64,000 nt of DNA from an uncultured Clostridia bacterium (GTDB lineage: Bacteria > Bacillota > Clostridia > Christensenellales > Borkfalkiaceae): positions 6,188 to 70,187 of the forward strand of contig CAKQMB010000014.1 of assembly GCA_934254825.1 (NCBI GenBank). Reading direction: 5' to 3'. The translations under genes and the position numbers were made by a program. Position 1 is the stretch's first letter. Every line of letters starts with the position of its first letter. Of this stretch, positions 51,415-59,240 are shown piece after piece. The notes beneath the pieces were generated by a model. That model was not told the origin of the DNA. It did no database searches and saw only the letters and a list, made by a program, of their open reading frames with translations.

Positions 51415-51591
51415 GGGGGGAAGCTGACGCGTAGCGGCTGATGAGGGGGATTTTGCTGTTTTTCATTCGAAAAGCAATCAATTCCGAGAAGATGTCGCTT
51501 AACCGATCATTGCAAAAATGAAATAGAAAATGTTTTTCGTCGGTTTCCCGCTTACCCCTCATCCGTCGGCTTCGCCGCCACCTTCTCCCCC
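51415..51591. mobile_element. miniature inverted-repeat element (about 177 bp, non-coding)
   Basis: Imperfect inverted ends of ~37 bp: left 51415-51450 starts GGGGGGAAGCTGACG and ends GATGAGGGGGA; right 51553-51591 has TACCCCTCATCCG and ends CACCTTCTCCCCC. The phrase CCCTCATCCGTC...GCCACCTTCTCCCC is familiar from an abundant intergenic repeat in gut Clostridia. The inside is AT-rich and codes for nothing. Confidence 0.6.
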
Positions 51592-51805
51592 TTTTTTGCT
51601 ATACAGTGCTTTCAGAGGATTTCTAAGGGCGAAGGCTTTTTCGTCTTTTACAAAAAAAGGAAATCCCTTTTGTTTTATTGAAAACTTTTTCTGAACTCTA
51701 ATTTTTTTTTACAGCCGCATTTTGTGATAAATATCAATAAAATTCCGCATAATAACTAAGTAAAATCGCCGAAAAAAATTTTTTGAAAATTTTGTCTCAA
51801 AACGC
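51592..51805. other. AT-rich gap before the chaperone operon
   Basis: It contains an imperfect hairpin (GGATTTC near 51617 with GAAATCC near 51660, followed by CTTTT) that may act as a terminator, then a T-rich stretch up to the hrcA promoter. No gene seen. Confidence 0.4.
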
Positions 51806-51834
51806 TTGACAAACGTTTTTCAACGATATATAAT
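51806..51834 (+). promoter_or_regulatory. perfect-consensus promoter of hrcA operon
   Basis: TTGACA (51806-51811), 17-bp spacer, TATAAT (51829-51834), with the CIRCE operator just downstream. Confidence 0.92.
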
Positions 51835-51843
51835 GAGGGCGAG

Positions 51844-51870
51844 TTAGCACTTAAAGCTAATGAGTGCTAA
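51844..51870 (+). promoter_or_regulatory. CIRCE operator (HrcA binding site)
   Basis: TTAGCACTT (51844-51852), nine bases, GAGTGCTAA (51862-51870): matches the CIRCE inverted repeat with one change in the left arm. It overlaps the expected start of transcription, so HrcA would repress the whole operon until heat stress. Confidence 0.95.
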
Positions 51871-51897
51871 CATTCAAAGATAAGGAGTGCCAAAGAA

Positions 51898-52920
51898 ATG
51901 GGACTGTCGGACAGGAAGAAAAAAATACTTCAATATGTCGTTGACGATTATATAGAAACGGCTGTTCCCGTGTCGTCGAAAAGCTTAACCGAGCGGCATC
52001 TGAAAAACATCAGTTCCGCCACGGTAAGAAACGAACTTTCCGCGCTCGAAGAACTCGGTTATCTTACACAGCTTCACACTTCGTCGGGGAGAGTACCTTC
52101 GGCGGAGGCTTACAAGCTTTATGTAAGCGACCTTATGGTAAAAGATAAACTTTCCGTAAAAGAACTCGACTATATCAAGAAAATCTTTCTCGATAAAGCC
52201 GATAACCTGGAAGAAGTTATCAAAAACACCACGAAGGTAATAAGCGAACTTACTTCTTACACGTCGGTCGGCATTCAGAGTCACGACTTATCCGAGAAAA
52301 TAGTAAGCATAAAGCTTATCAGGTTCAAACCCGACAGCGCGCTCGTCATAATCGTTACCGAGATGAGGCTTTTAAAAGATAACTTCATCGACATACCCGA
52401 AAATATGACGGACGATCAGCTCAAAGACGCCGAAAAAGTTCTCGACAATATGTGCAAAGGCAAAACGTTCAGCGAGATATGCGATTTAAAGCCCGAAATG
52501 GAAGACAGTTTTATGGGTTACAAGAACATATTCGTAAACGTAGTCGAGGCGTTGAAAGCTTATATGACCACCACGAACGAGGACGTAGTCACGGCGGGCG
52601 AGGATAAAATTCTCGACCATCCCGAGTACGCCGATATCAATAAGATAAAGGATTTCCTTTCGGTGGTTACGAGTAAGGACAAAGTTATGACCCTTCTCAC
52701 CGAAGACAATCGGGATATAAAAATCAACGTTAAAATCGGCGCGGACGGTTACGACGAAATTCCCAAAGAATGTTCGCTCGTCACCGCAACGTATTCCGCA
52801 AACGGAACCAAGCTCGGAACCTACGGCGTTATAGGTCCTATCAGAATGGATTATCAGAAAGTCGTGGCGGTGCTTGAAAACGTCGGGAAAATACTTGAAA
52901 GCATATTAACGAACAGGTAG
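51898..52920 (+). CDS. hrcA: heat-inducible transcription repressor HrcA
   Basis: 340 residues. N-terminal winged helix (LSDRKKKILQYVVDDYIETAVPVSSKSL, SSATVRNELSALEELGYLTQLHTSSGRVPS) followed by the GAF-like and C-terminal domains (GVIGPIRMDYQKVVAVLENVGKIL). It binds CIRCE and depends on GroE. AAGGAG precedes the ATG. First gene of hrcA-grpE-dnaK-dnaJ. Confidence 0.97.
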   Translation: MGLSDRKKKILQYVVDDYIETAVPVSSKSLTERHLKNISSATVRNELSALEELGYLTQLHTSSGRVPSAEAYKLYVSDLMVKDKLSVKELDYIKKIFLDKADNLEEVIKNTTKVISELTSYTSVGIQSHDLSEKIVSIKLIRFKPDSALVIIVTEMRLLKDNFIDIPENMTDDQLKDAEKVLDNMCKGKTFSEICDLKPEMEDSFMGYKNIFVNVVEALKAYMTTTNEDVVTAGEDKILDHPEYADINKIKDFLSVVTSKDKVMTLLTEDNRDIKINVKIGADGYDEIPKECSLVTATYSANGTKLGTYGVIGPIRMDYQKVVAVLENVGKILESILTNR

Positions 52921-52936
52921 GAGGCGAACGAAAAAA

Positions 52937-53560
52937 ATGTCGCAACACGGAAAAAAACATCACGAAAACAATAAAGACGAGGAGATACGCGAAAATCCCG
53001 CTCCCGAACAGGAAGAGGAAATAGCTTCCGAAGCGGACGAAATCGACAAGATGACGGAAGCCGAGGCGAAAGAAATGCTGCGTAAATCCGACTCGACCGT
53101 TTTAAAGCTCCAAGCCGAAATCGAAAAGCTGAAAAAAGAAAACGAAGAAACAAAAAACGACTATCTGAGGGCGAGAGCCGATTGCGAGAACGTGCGCAAA
53201 CACAAACACGAAGAAGTGCGCGCGGCGTTCGACGACGGCAGGGTTACCGCGATAGAGAAGATATTGCCGATAGGCGACAGTCTGGACTGGGCGCTTAAAA
53301 TGCAGCTGGACGACAACACGAAGGACGGAATAGAGAAACTTTTGAAAAAGTATCACGAAACGCTTTCGTCGCTCGGCGTGATCGAGTTTTCTCCCGAAGT
53401 CGGAAGCAAATTCGATCCTAACACCGCAAACGCCGTTATGACCGTTCCGAAAGAAACCGAAGAGGACGAAGCCGAAACGGTGAAACAGGTTTACGGCAGG
53501 GGCTATAAGCTCGGCGAAAAGGTTATGAGATACGCTCAGGTATCCGTAATCAAAGAATAA
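52937..53560 (+). CDS. grpE: nucleotide exchange factor GrpE
   Basis: 207 residues. A charged N-terminal tail, then a long coiled coil (LKLQAEIEKLKKENEETKNDYLRARADCENVRKHKHEEVR) and the beta domain (VIEFSPEVGSKFDPNTANAVMTVP, VKQVYGRGYKLGEKVMRYAQVSV). It releases ADP from DnaK. GTAGGAGG at the hrcA stop supplies the binding site. Confidence 0.96.
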   Translation: MSQHGKKHHENNKDEEIRENPAPEQEEEIASEADEIDKMTEAEAKEMLRKSDSTVLKLQAEIEKLKKENEETKNDYLRARADCENVRKHKHEEVRAAFDDGRVTAIEKILPIGDSLDWALKMQLDDNTKDGIEKLLKKYHETLSSLGVIEFSPEVGSKFDPNTANAVMTVPKETEEDEAETVKQVYGRGYKLGEKVMRYAQVSVIKE

Positions 53561-53596
53561 AAAAAGAAATTTAACTTAAAAAAGGAGATAGATATT

Positions 53597-55414
53597 ATGA
53601 GTAAAGTAATCGGTATAGATTTAGGAACAACGAACTCTTGCGTAGCCGTTATGGAAGGCGGCGAACCGGTAGTTATAGCAAACGCCGAAGGATCGAGAAC
53701 GACTCCTTCCGTAGTAGGTTTCCAGAAAGACGGAGAAAGACTTGTCGGTCAGATCGCTAAACGTCAGGCTGTTGCCAACAGCGACAGAACGGTTATCTCG
53801 ATCAAGAGACATATGGGTAGCGACTATAAAGTCACTATCGACGGAAAACAGTATTCCCCGCAGGAAATCTCCGCAATGATCCTCGCAAAACTTAAAAAGG
53901 ACGCCGAAAGCTATCTCGGCGAACCCGTAAAGGACGCGGTCATCACTTGCCCCGCATACTTCACGGACAGCCAGAGACAGGCGACTAAGGACGCAGGCAA
54001 AATCGCGGGTCTTAACGTACTTCGTATCATAAACGAACCTACTGCCGCGGCTCTTGCTTACGGTCTCGATAAAGATAAGAAATCGCATAAAGTTATGATT
54101 TACGACCTCGGCGGCGGTACGTTCGATGTCTCCATCCTCGATATCGGCGACGGAGTATTCGAAGTTCTCGCAACCAACGGTAACTGTATGCTCGGCGGCG
54201 ACGATTTCGATAAGAGAATTATGGATTACGTCGTTGACGATTTCAAAGCGAAAGAGGGCATCGATCTTTCCAAAGATAAAATGGCGATGCAGAGAATCAA
54301 GGAAGCTGCCGAAAAGGCTAAGATCGAACTTTCGAGCATGAGTTCGACCAACATCAACCTTCCGTTCATCACGGCGGACGCCAACGGTCCTAAGCATTTG
54401 GACGTAACGCTTACCAAAGATAAATTCGACACTATGACGGGCGACCTCGTAGAGTCGACCAAAGCTCCTATGCGTCAGGCTATGAAGGACGCGGGTCTTA
54501 CCTACAACGATATCGAAAAAGTTATCCTTGTCGGCGGATCGACCCGTATCCCCGCAGTCGTCGAAGCCGTTAAATGCGAAACGGGCAAAGAACCGTTCAA
54601 GGGTATCAACCCCGACGAATGCGTCGCGATCGGCGCGGCTATTCAGGGCGGCGTTTTAACGGGCGAAGTCAAAGACGTTCTTCTTCTCGACGTAACTCCG
54701 TTGTCTCTCGGTATCGAAACGCTCGGCGGCGTGTTCACGAAACTTATCGAGAAGAACACCACGATCCCCGTTAAGAAATCTCAGGTATTCTCGACGGCGG
54801 CGGATAACCAGTCCGAAGTTACCATTCACGTTCTTCAAGGCGAAAGACAGTTCGCGAAAGACAACAAGACTTTGGGTCAGTTCAATCTTGCCGGCATCGC
54901 TCCCGCTCCGAGAGGAATTCCTCAGATCGAAGTTACTTTCGATATCGACGCAAACGGTATCGTTCATGTAACCGCAAAGGATCTCGGAACTCAGAAAGCC
55001 GCGGATATAACGATCACTTCGTCCACCAACCTTTCGGAAGAAGACATTCAGAAAGCTGTTAAGGAGGCCGAAATGTACGAAGCCGAAGATAAGAAGAGAA
55101 AGGAAGCGGTAGAAAACAAGAACAAGCTCGACAGCCTTATCTTCCAGGTCGAAAAGACCGTTAAAGACAGCGGCGACAAGCTCACCGAAGAAGATAAAAC
55201 TACCGTCGAAAACGCGGTTAAGGAAGCAAAAGAAGCCCTTAACTCCGACGATAACGACAAGATCGTTGCGGCAACCGAAAAGCTTTCCAAAGATATCGAA
55301 CCGGTATTCACAAAGCTTTATCAGCAGGCGACCGCCAACGCTCAGGGCGGAGCTAATCCGGGCGCAGGCGCGGCAGGTTCCGACGACGGCGACACCGAAT
55401 TCCATCAGAACTGA
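53597..55414 (+). CDS. dnaK: chaperone DnaK (Hsp70)
   Basis: 605 residues. ATPase domain with [40 protein letters not shown] and [12 protein letters not shown]; the linker [16 protein letters not shown]; the substrate domain; and a short Gly/Ala-rich tail ending [10 protein letters not shown]. The actin-like domain lacks the Gram-negative insertion, as expected for Bacillota. AAGGAGA precedes the ATG. Confidence 0.98.
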   Translation: MSKVIGIDLGTTNSCVAVMEGGEPVVIANAEGSRTTPSVVGFQKDGERLVGQIAKRQAVANSDRTVISIKRHMGSDYKVTIDGKQYSPQEISAMILAKLKKDAESYLGEPVKDAVITCPAYFTDSQRQATKDAGKIAGLNVLRIINEPTAAALAYGLDKDKKSHKVMIYDLGGGTFDVSILDIGDGVFEVLATNGNCMLGGDDFDKRIMDYVVDDFKAKEGIDLSKDKMAMQRIKEAAEKAKIELSSMSSTNINLPFITADANGPKHLDVTLTKDKFDTMTGDLVESTKAPMRQAMKDAGLTYNDIEKVILVGGSTRIPAVVEAVKCETGKEPFKGINPDECVAIGAAIQGGVLTGEVKDVLLLDVTPLSLGIETLGGVFTKLIEKNTTIPVKKSQVFSTAADNQSEVTIHVLQGERQFAKDNKTLGQFNLAGIAPAPRGIPQIEVTFDIDANGIVHVTAKDLGTQKAADITITSSTNLSEEDIQKAVKEAEMYEAEDKKRKEAVENKNKLDSLIFQVEKTVKDSGDKLTEEDKTTVENAVKEAKEALNSDDNDKIVAATEKLSKDIEPVFTKLYQQATANAQGGANPGAGAAGSDDGDTEFHQN

Positions 55415-55429
55415 TTTTAACCCGAAAAC

Positions 55430-55467
55430 CGCAACGTTCGGATAAATAAATCGCAACGTCCGGATAA
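55430..55467 (+). repeat. 16-bp tandem duplication after dnaK
   Basis: CGCAACGT(t/c)CGGATAA occurs at 55430-55445 and 55452-55467, 22 bp apart, starting 16 bases after the dnaK stop. Confidence 0.9.
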
Positions 55468-55516
55468 TAAAGGATAAAATAAACAAGCAATTTTGCAAAC
55501 GATTGCGTAAAGCGGC

Positions 55517-55540
55517 GCGGGCGGACGGAAGTCCGCCCGC
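55517..55540 (+). other. strong hairpin in the dnaK-dnaJ gap, without a T tract
   Basis: Perfect 10-bp stem GCGGGCGGAC (55517-55526) with GTCCGCCCGC (55531-55540), GGAA loop. No T run follows, so it is more likely an mRNA processing or stability element than a terminator. It could lower dnaJ relative to dnaK. Confidence 0.6.
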
Positions 55541-55565
55541 GTTAAAGGCATAAATAAGGAAAAAT

Positions 55566-56717
55566 ATGGCAAAGAATTATTACGAAGTACTCGGCGTGGA
55601 TAAAAAAGCCTCGCAGGACGATATAAAAGCGGCTTACAGAAAGCTTGCCCGTCAGTATCACCCCGATTTGCACCCGAACGACGAGGAATGCGCAAAAAAA
55701 TTCAAAGAAATAAACGAGGCTAACGAAGTTTTGTCCGATCCGCAGAAACGTCAGCAGTACGATATGGAACTCGAACACCCGGGCGCGGGTAATTTCGGAG
55801 GTTTCGGCGGTTTCGGGAGCGGCTCGCAGAGCGCGGGCGGCTTCGGAGGTTTCGGTGATATTTTCGGTGATATTTTCGGAGCTTTTTCGGGATCCGATCG
55901 CGGCGGCAGAACGACTGCGCAGGACGGCGAAGATATCAATCTCGAAGTCGAGCTTTCTTTTCTGGACGCGGCTAAGGGTTGCAAAAAGGACATAACTTAC
56001 ACAAGAAAAGAACCTTGCCCCGATTGCCGTTCGACGGGCGCGAAAAACGGCACGTCGTATAAGCAGTGCGACAAATGTAAAGGAACGGGTACTATTCAGT
56101 ACGTCTCTGGGAACAGCATTTTCAGAACCGTTCAACAGCGCGCGTGCGACGCCTGCGGCGGAAAAGGCAAGATAATCATAGAAAAATGTCCCACTTGCGG
56201 CGGCAAGGGGTATCAGCGCAAGCAAACGACCATTTCGCTCAATATTCCCGCGGGCGCGGACACGAACAGTTATATAACGAAAAAGGGTTACGGCGAAGCC
56301 TCCACCACGGGCGGCGAACCGGGCGATCTTATCGTTGTTTTCAAAGTTCAGCCGCATAAGATTTTCAAGAGAAACAAATTCGATTTGTACGTCGATCTGC
56401 CGATAAGTTTCACGACGGCGGCGCTCGGCGGAAAAGTCAAAGTTCCCACGCTTGACGACACGGTAACGCTCGATATTCCCGACGGAACGCAGTCCGGAAA
56501 AGTTTTCCAGATCAGAGGAAAGGGTATCGCTTCGCGTTACGGAACGGGCAGTTTGTTCGTGACCGTTTATGTCGAAGTTCCCACCAAGCTCACCAAGGCG
56601 GAAAAACAGAGACTTCTCGATTTCGACAGCGACATCGAGCTTAAACAATACGATAAAATGAAAAAATACGACGATACGATGCAGTCTTTATACGGCGCGA
56701 AACCGTATGAAAAATAA
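55566..56717 (+). CDS. dnaJ: co-chaperone DnaJ (Hsp40)
   Basis: 383 residues. J domain with YHPDLHP (His-Pro-Asp ~32-34), a Gly/Phe-rich linker (~75-110), four CxxCxGxG zinc repeats ([32 protein letters not shown]) and the C-terminal substrate domains. It stimulates DnaK. AAGGA precedes the ATG. Confidence 0.97.
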   Translation: MAKNYYEVLGVDKKASQDDIKAAYRKLARQYHPDLHPNDEECAKKFKEINEANEVLSDPQKRQQYDMELEHPGAGNFGGFGGFGSGSQSAGGFGGFGDIFGDIFGAFSGSDRGGRTTAQDGEDINLEVELSFLDAAKGCKKDITYTRKEPCPDCRSTGAKNGTSYKQCDKCKGTGTIQYVSGNSIFRTVQQRACDACGGKGKIIIEKCPTCGGKGYQRKQTTISLNIPAGADTNSYITKKGYGEASTTGGEPGDLIVVFKVQPHKIFKRNKFDLYVDLPISFTTAALGGKVKVPTLDDTVTLDIPDGTQSGKVFQIRGKGIASRYGTGSLFVTVYVEVPTKLTKAEKQRLLDFDSDIELKQYDKMKKYDDTMQSLYGAKPYEK

Positions 56718-56743
56718 TCGTAACGGCGGACGAAAAAAAGATG

Positions 56744-56785
56744 AAAGTCGGGGAAAACGCGCGTTTTACCCCGACTTTTTTAATT
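56744..56785 (+). terminator. terminator of the chaperone operon
   Basis: Stem AAAGTCGGGG (56744-56753) with CCCCGACTTT (56769-56778), extended inside by AAACGC/GCGTTT, then T-rich sequence. Confidence 0.9.
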
Positions 56786-56825
56786 TTTTTATGGTTTTGC
56801 GTTGTTGCGGTTTCGGGGTCGTCGT

Positions 56826-57269
56826 TTACAGAAATTTCTTCAAGCGTTCTTCGTAAGACTCTTCGAGTTCGGTAAGTTCTTTCGCGAGATTTCTCACCGC
56901 CTCCGAAATTCTGTCTCCGCAGCCGTTTAAAAGCTCGTGAAGTTCGGTAATCCCCATAACCGTGCCTTTGATCATAAGTTCGGCAACGTGGGAAGCGGAG
57001 TCGTCCGTTAAAGTGTTCATTTTAACGGAAGCGAACATAACGGCTTTTTTGAGCGGGTTGATGTCTTTCGTGTCGGTCGAAGTTTCCTTCATATAAGAGG
57101 AAAGTTTGCCGATATATTTCTCGTAACCGTCGTATTCGTCGGCAAGTTCGCCGCGCATATTTTCGTCCGAAACTTCCTTTATGATATCCGAAATGGTTTG
57201 CAGGGCAATGTGCGCGTTTTTGTAAAGAGAAACAAGGGCTTCTTTGTCTATATTCTGATAATCGTCCAT
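56826..57269 (-). CDS. small helical-bundle protein, ferritin-like in layout
   Basis: 147 residues, predicted almost wholly helical (KEALVSLYKNAHIALQTISDIIKEVSDENMRGEL; SASHVAELMIKGTVMGITELHELL; LAKELTELEESYEERLKKFL). Four helices with scattered Glu/His recall ferritin-like or DUF2383-like bundles, but no clean metal motif is visible. The SSHxAEMMIxGSTMGI-like block is, to my memory, conserved in Clostridial proteins of unknown function. AAGGAG precedes the ATG on the minus strand. Confidence 0.65.
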   Translation of the reverse strand: MDDYQNIDKEALVSLYKNAHIALQTISDIIKEVSDENMRGELADEYDGYEKYIGKLSSYMKETSTDTKDINPLKKAVMFASVKMNTLTDDSASHVAELMIKGTVMGITELHELLNGCGDRISEAVRNLAKELTELEESYEERLKKFL

Positions 57270-57337
57270 AAATAAACTCCTTAAAAATATTTATCGGCGA
57301 TAGTATGTATTTGTTTCAAAAAATAATGCAAAAACGT

Positions 57338-57366
57338 TTGACATATTTGTTGAAAAAGGTTATAAT
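57338..57366 (+). promoter_or_regulatory. perfect-consensus promoter of rplU-rpmA
   Basis: TTGACA (57338-57343), 17-bp spacer, TATAAT (57361-57366). Confidence 0.92.
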
Positions 57367-57372
57367 CATAAG

Positions 57373-57445
57373 GAACCGCTCGGAAAGGGCATAAAGTCGC
57401 GTTTAAACGCGCCCCGAAGATTTTTCCCGGCGAGATTAGACAGGA
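57373..57445 (+). ncRNA. probable L21 leader RNA
   Basis: Between the promoter and rplU the leader can fold: GGGC (57387-57390) with GCCC (57411-57414) enclosing the palindrome CGCGTTTAAACGCG (57398-57411). Bacillota rplU operons commonly carry an L21 leader at this place that senses the ribosomal protein; I assign it by position and structure, not by covariance. Confidence 0.5.
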
Positions 57446-57459
57446 GGGTCTATTTTTCA

Positions 57460-57768
57460 ATGTACGCAATCATCGAAAACGGAAGCAAGCAGTACAAAGT
57501 AAGCGGCGGCGACGTCGTAAACTTCGAAAAGCTTGACGCAAACGTCGGCGACAAAGTCGAATTCAACGTTTTGCTTGTATCTGATGAAAACGGAATCAAG
57601 GTCGCAAAGGACGCGGCAGGATTCAAAGCAGTAGGCGAAGTTACGGCGCAGGCAAAGGACAAAAAGGTCATTGTCTTCAAGTACAAAGCCAAGAAGAACG
57701 AAAGAAAGAAGCAGGGTCACAGACAGCCTTTTACCTCGGTAAAGATTGTCGAGATCGTTGCGAAGTAA
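57460..57768 (+). CDS. rplU: 50S ribosomal protein L21
   Basis: 102 residues with MYAIIENGSKQYKVSGGDVV at the N-terminus and the C-terminal KKNERKKQGHRQPFTSVKI block. AGGAGGG precedes the ATG. First gene of the L21-L27 operon. Confidence 0.97.
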   Translation: MYAIIENGSKQYKVSGGDVVNFEKLDANVGDKVEFNVLLVSDENGIKVAKDAAGFKAVGEVTAQAKDKKVIVFKYKAKKNERKKQGHRQPFTSVKIVEIVAK

Positions 57769-57786
57769 TAAACGGAGGGCGGTAAT

Positions 57787-58062
57787 ATGTTATTTTTCAG
57801 ATTATTTGCACACCATAAAGGAATGGGAAGCACGAAGAACGGACGTGACAGCAACGCTAAGCGTCTCGGAGCTAAACGTGCGGACGGTCAGGCAGTTCTT
57901 GCGGGAAACATCCTTGTAAGACAGAGAGGAACTAAAATCCATCCCGGTAACAACGTAGGCATCGGAAGCGACGATACTTTGTACGCATTGGTAGACGGAG
58001 TCGTCAGATTTGAAAGACTCGGCAAAGACAGAAAACAGGTCAGCGTTTACGCAGCCGAATAA
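57787..58062 (+). CDS. rpmA: 50S ribosomal protein L27 with N-terminal extension
   Basis: 91 residues: [21 protein letters not shown] and [25 protein letters not shown] are the L27 blocks. It starts with an extension MLFFRLFA before HHKGMGS. In Bacillota such extensions (often ending FFA) are removed by the cysteine protease Prp before assembly. Here only 18 bases separate rplU and rpmA, so the prp gene that normally lies between them is missing. GGAGG precedes the ATG. Confidence 0.95.
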   Translation: MLFFRLFAHHKGMGSTKNGRDSNAKRLGAKRADGQAVLAGNILVRQRGTKIHPGNNVGIGSDDTLYALVDGVVRFERLGKDRKQVSVYAAE

Positions 58063-58075
58063 TTTTCCAGGCAAC

Positions 58076-58110
58076 AAAAAGCAAACTCTTTTTTCGGGGT
58101 TTGCTTTTTT
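58076..58110 (+). terminator. terminator of rplU-rpmA
   Basis: Stem AAAAAGCAAAC (58076-58086) with GTTTGCTTTTT (58099-58109), T-rich end. Confidence 0.82.
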
Positions 58111-58173
58111 TATAATCGTTTCGGAACTGTCTTTACGGCGGTTAAAAACATAATCGGAAATTACGTTTAACTT

Positions 58174-59016
58174 ATGAAAACAATACTTACGGACGGCAAA
58201 TATTTCAACCCGCAAGATACGCTCGAATGCGGGCAAATCTTCCGCTATAAGTCGATTAACGGCGGTTTTTTGGTTCAATCGGGTAGTAAATGCTGCCTTT
58301 TGAAAAGCGTAAACGGCGAAACCGAAATCACTTTCGAGGACGGCGACGAAGAGTATTTCAAAAGGTATTTCGATCTCGATTTCGATTATTCGGGAATAAT
58401 CGACAGGGCAAAACAATGCGAATACGAAATCGTTCGGACGGCTTCGGAAAAAGCTTCGGGAGTGAGAATACTCCGTCAGGATCTATCGGAAACTCTTTTT
58501 TCTTTTATCATATCGCAAAACAATATGATCCCGAGAATAAAGGCGATAATCGAACGCACGGCGGCTTCTCTCGGCGAGAAAAAGTCTTTTATGGGCGAGG
58601 ATTATTATACTTTCCCGACAGCCGAGGCGTTAGCGACGAAGGACGCCGATTTCTATTTCAAGCTCGGTTACGGTTATCGGGCGGATTATATTCCCGCGGT
58701 CGCGAAAGCGATCGTAAGCGGCGAGTTCGATTTTTCCGACGACGGACTTTCCACGGCTCAATTAAGAAAAAAGCTGATTTCGCTTAAAGGCGTAGGACCG
58801 AAAGTCGCCGACTGCGTGGCTCTTTTCGGCTACCACAGAACGGATAGTTTTCCCGTCGATACCTGGATCGAAAAACTTTACAGAGAAGATTTCGGCGGAG
58901 AGATAAAAGACAGAAAGAAAATCGCGGAGTTTTTCACCTCGCGTTTCGGTAACGATTCGGGCTTTATTCAGCAGTACATTTTCTATTATAAACGCAGCCT
59001 TGCGGATAAGGGCTGA
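58174..59016 (+). CDS. 8-oxoguanine DNA glycosylase, OGG1 family
   Basis: 280 residues. N-terminal beta domain (LECGQIFRYKSINGGFLV), then the helix-hairpin-helix core LKGVGPKVADCVALFGYHRTDSFPVDTWI with the catalytic Lys of the hairpin (GPKVADC) and Asp of PVDTW. This is the bacterial OGG1-type glycosylase/AP lyase, which removes 8-oxoguanine from DNA. No clear operon partner. Confidence 0.9.
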   Translation: MKTILTDGKYFNPQDTLECGQIFRYKSINGGFLVQSGSKCCLLKSVNGETEITFEDGDEEYFKRYFDLDFDYSGIIDRAKQCEYEIVRTASEKASGVRILRQDLSETLFSFIISQNNMIPRIKAIIERTAASLGEKKSFMGEDYYTFPTAEALATKDADFYFKLGYGYRADYIPAVAKAIVSGEFDFSDDGLSTAQLRKKLISLKGVGPKVADCVALFGYHRTDSFPVDTWIEKLYREDFGGEIKDRKKIAEFFTSRFGNDSGFIQQYIFYYKRSLADKG

Positions 59017-59026
59017 TTTTCGCAAA

Positions 59027-59066
59027 AAAAGCCGAATGAAAAGTCTCTGAAAAAGGCGAATGAAAA
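59027..59066 (+). repeat. 16-bp tandem duplication after the glycosylase gene
   Basis: AAAAG(c/g)CGAATGAAAA occurs at 59027-59042 and 59051-59066, starting ten bases after the stop codon. Confidence 0.85.
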
Positions 59067-59084
59067 CGAAATAAAATATAACTT

Positions 59085-59124
59085 AAACGCAATGGAAAAA
59101 TTATCTATTCTATTGCGTTTTTTT
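59085..59124 (+). terminator. terminator overlapping the next promoter
   Basis: Stem AAACGCAAT (59085-59093) with ATTGCGTTT (59112-59120), then T residues. Its right arm contains the -35 (TTGCGT) of the promoter at 59113-59141. Confidence 0.82.
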
Positions 59125-59141
59125 CTTAAAAATGTTATAAT
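59113..59141 (+). promoter_or_regulatory. promoter of the glycosidase gene
   Basis: TTGCGT (59113-59118), 17-bp spacer including the terminator T tract, TATAAT (59136-59141). About 100 bases before the ATG. Confidence 0.7.
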
Positions 59142-59240
59142 TTTTCCGAAGTGGCGAAAAGACAAAAATTCTGCTTGAATAAAGGCGGAAAAATAAAATT
59201 TCGACCAGCGAAAATATACGAAAAAATTTAAAGGTGTGTT

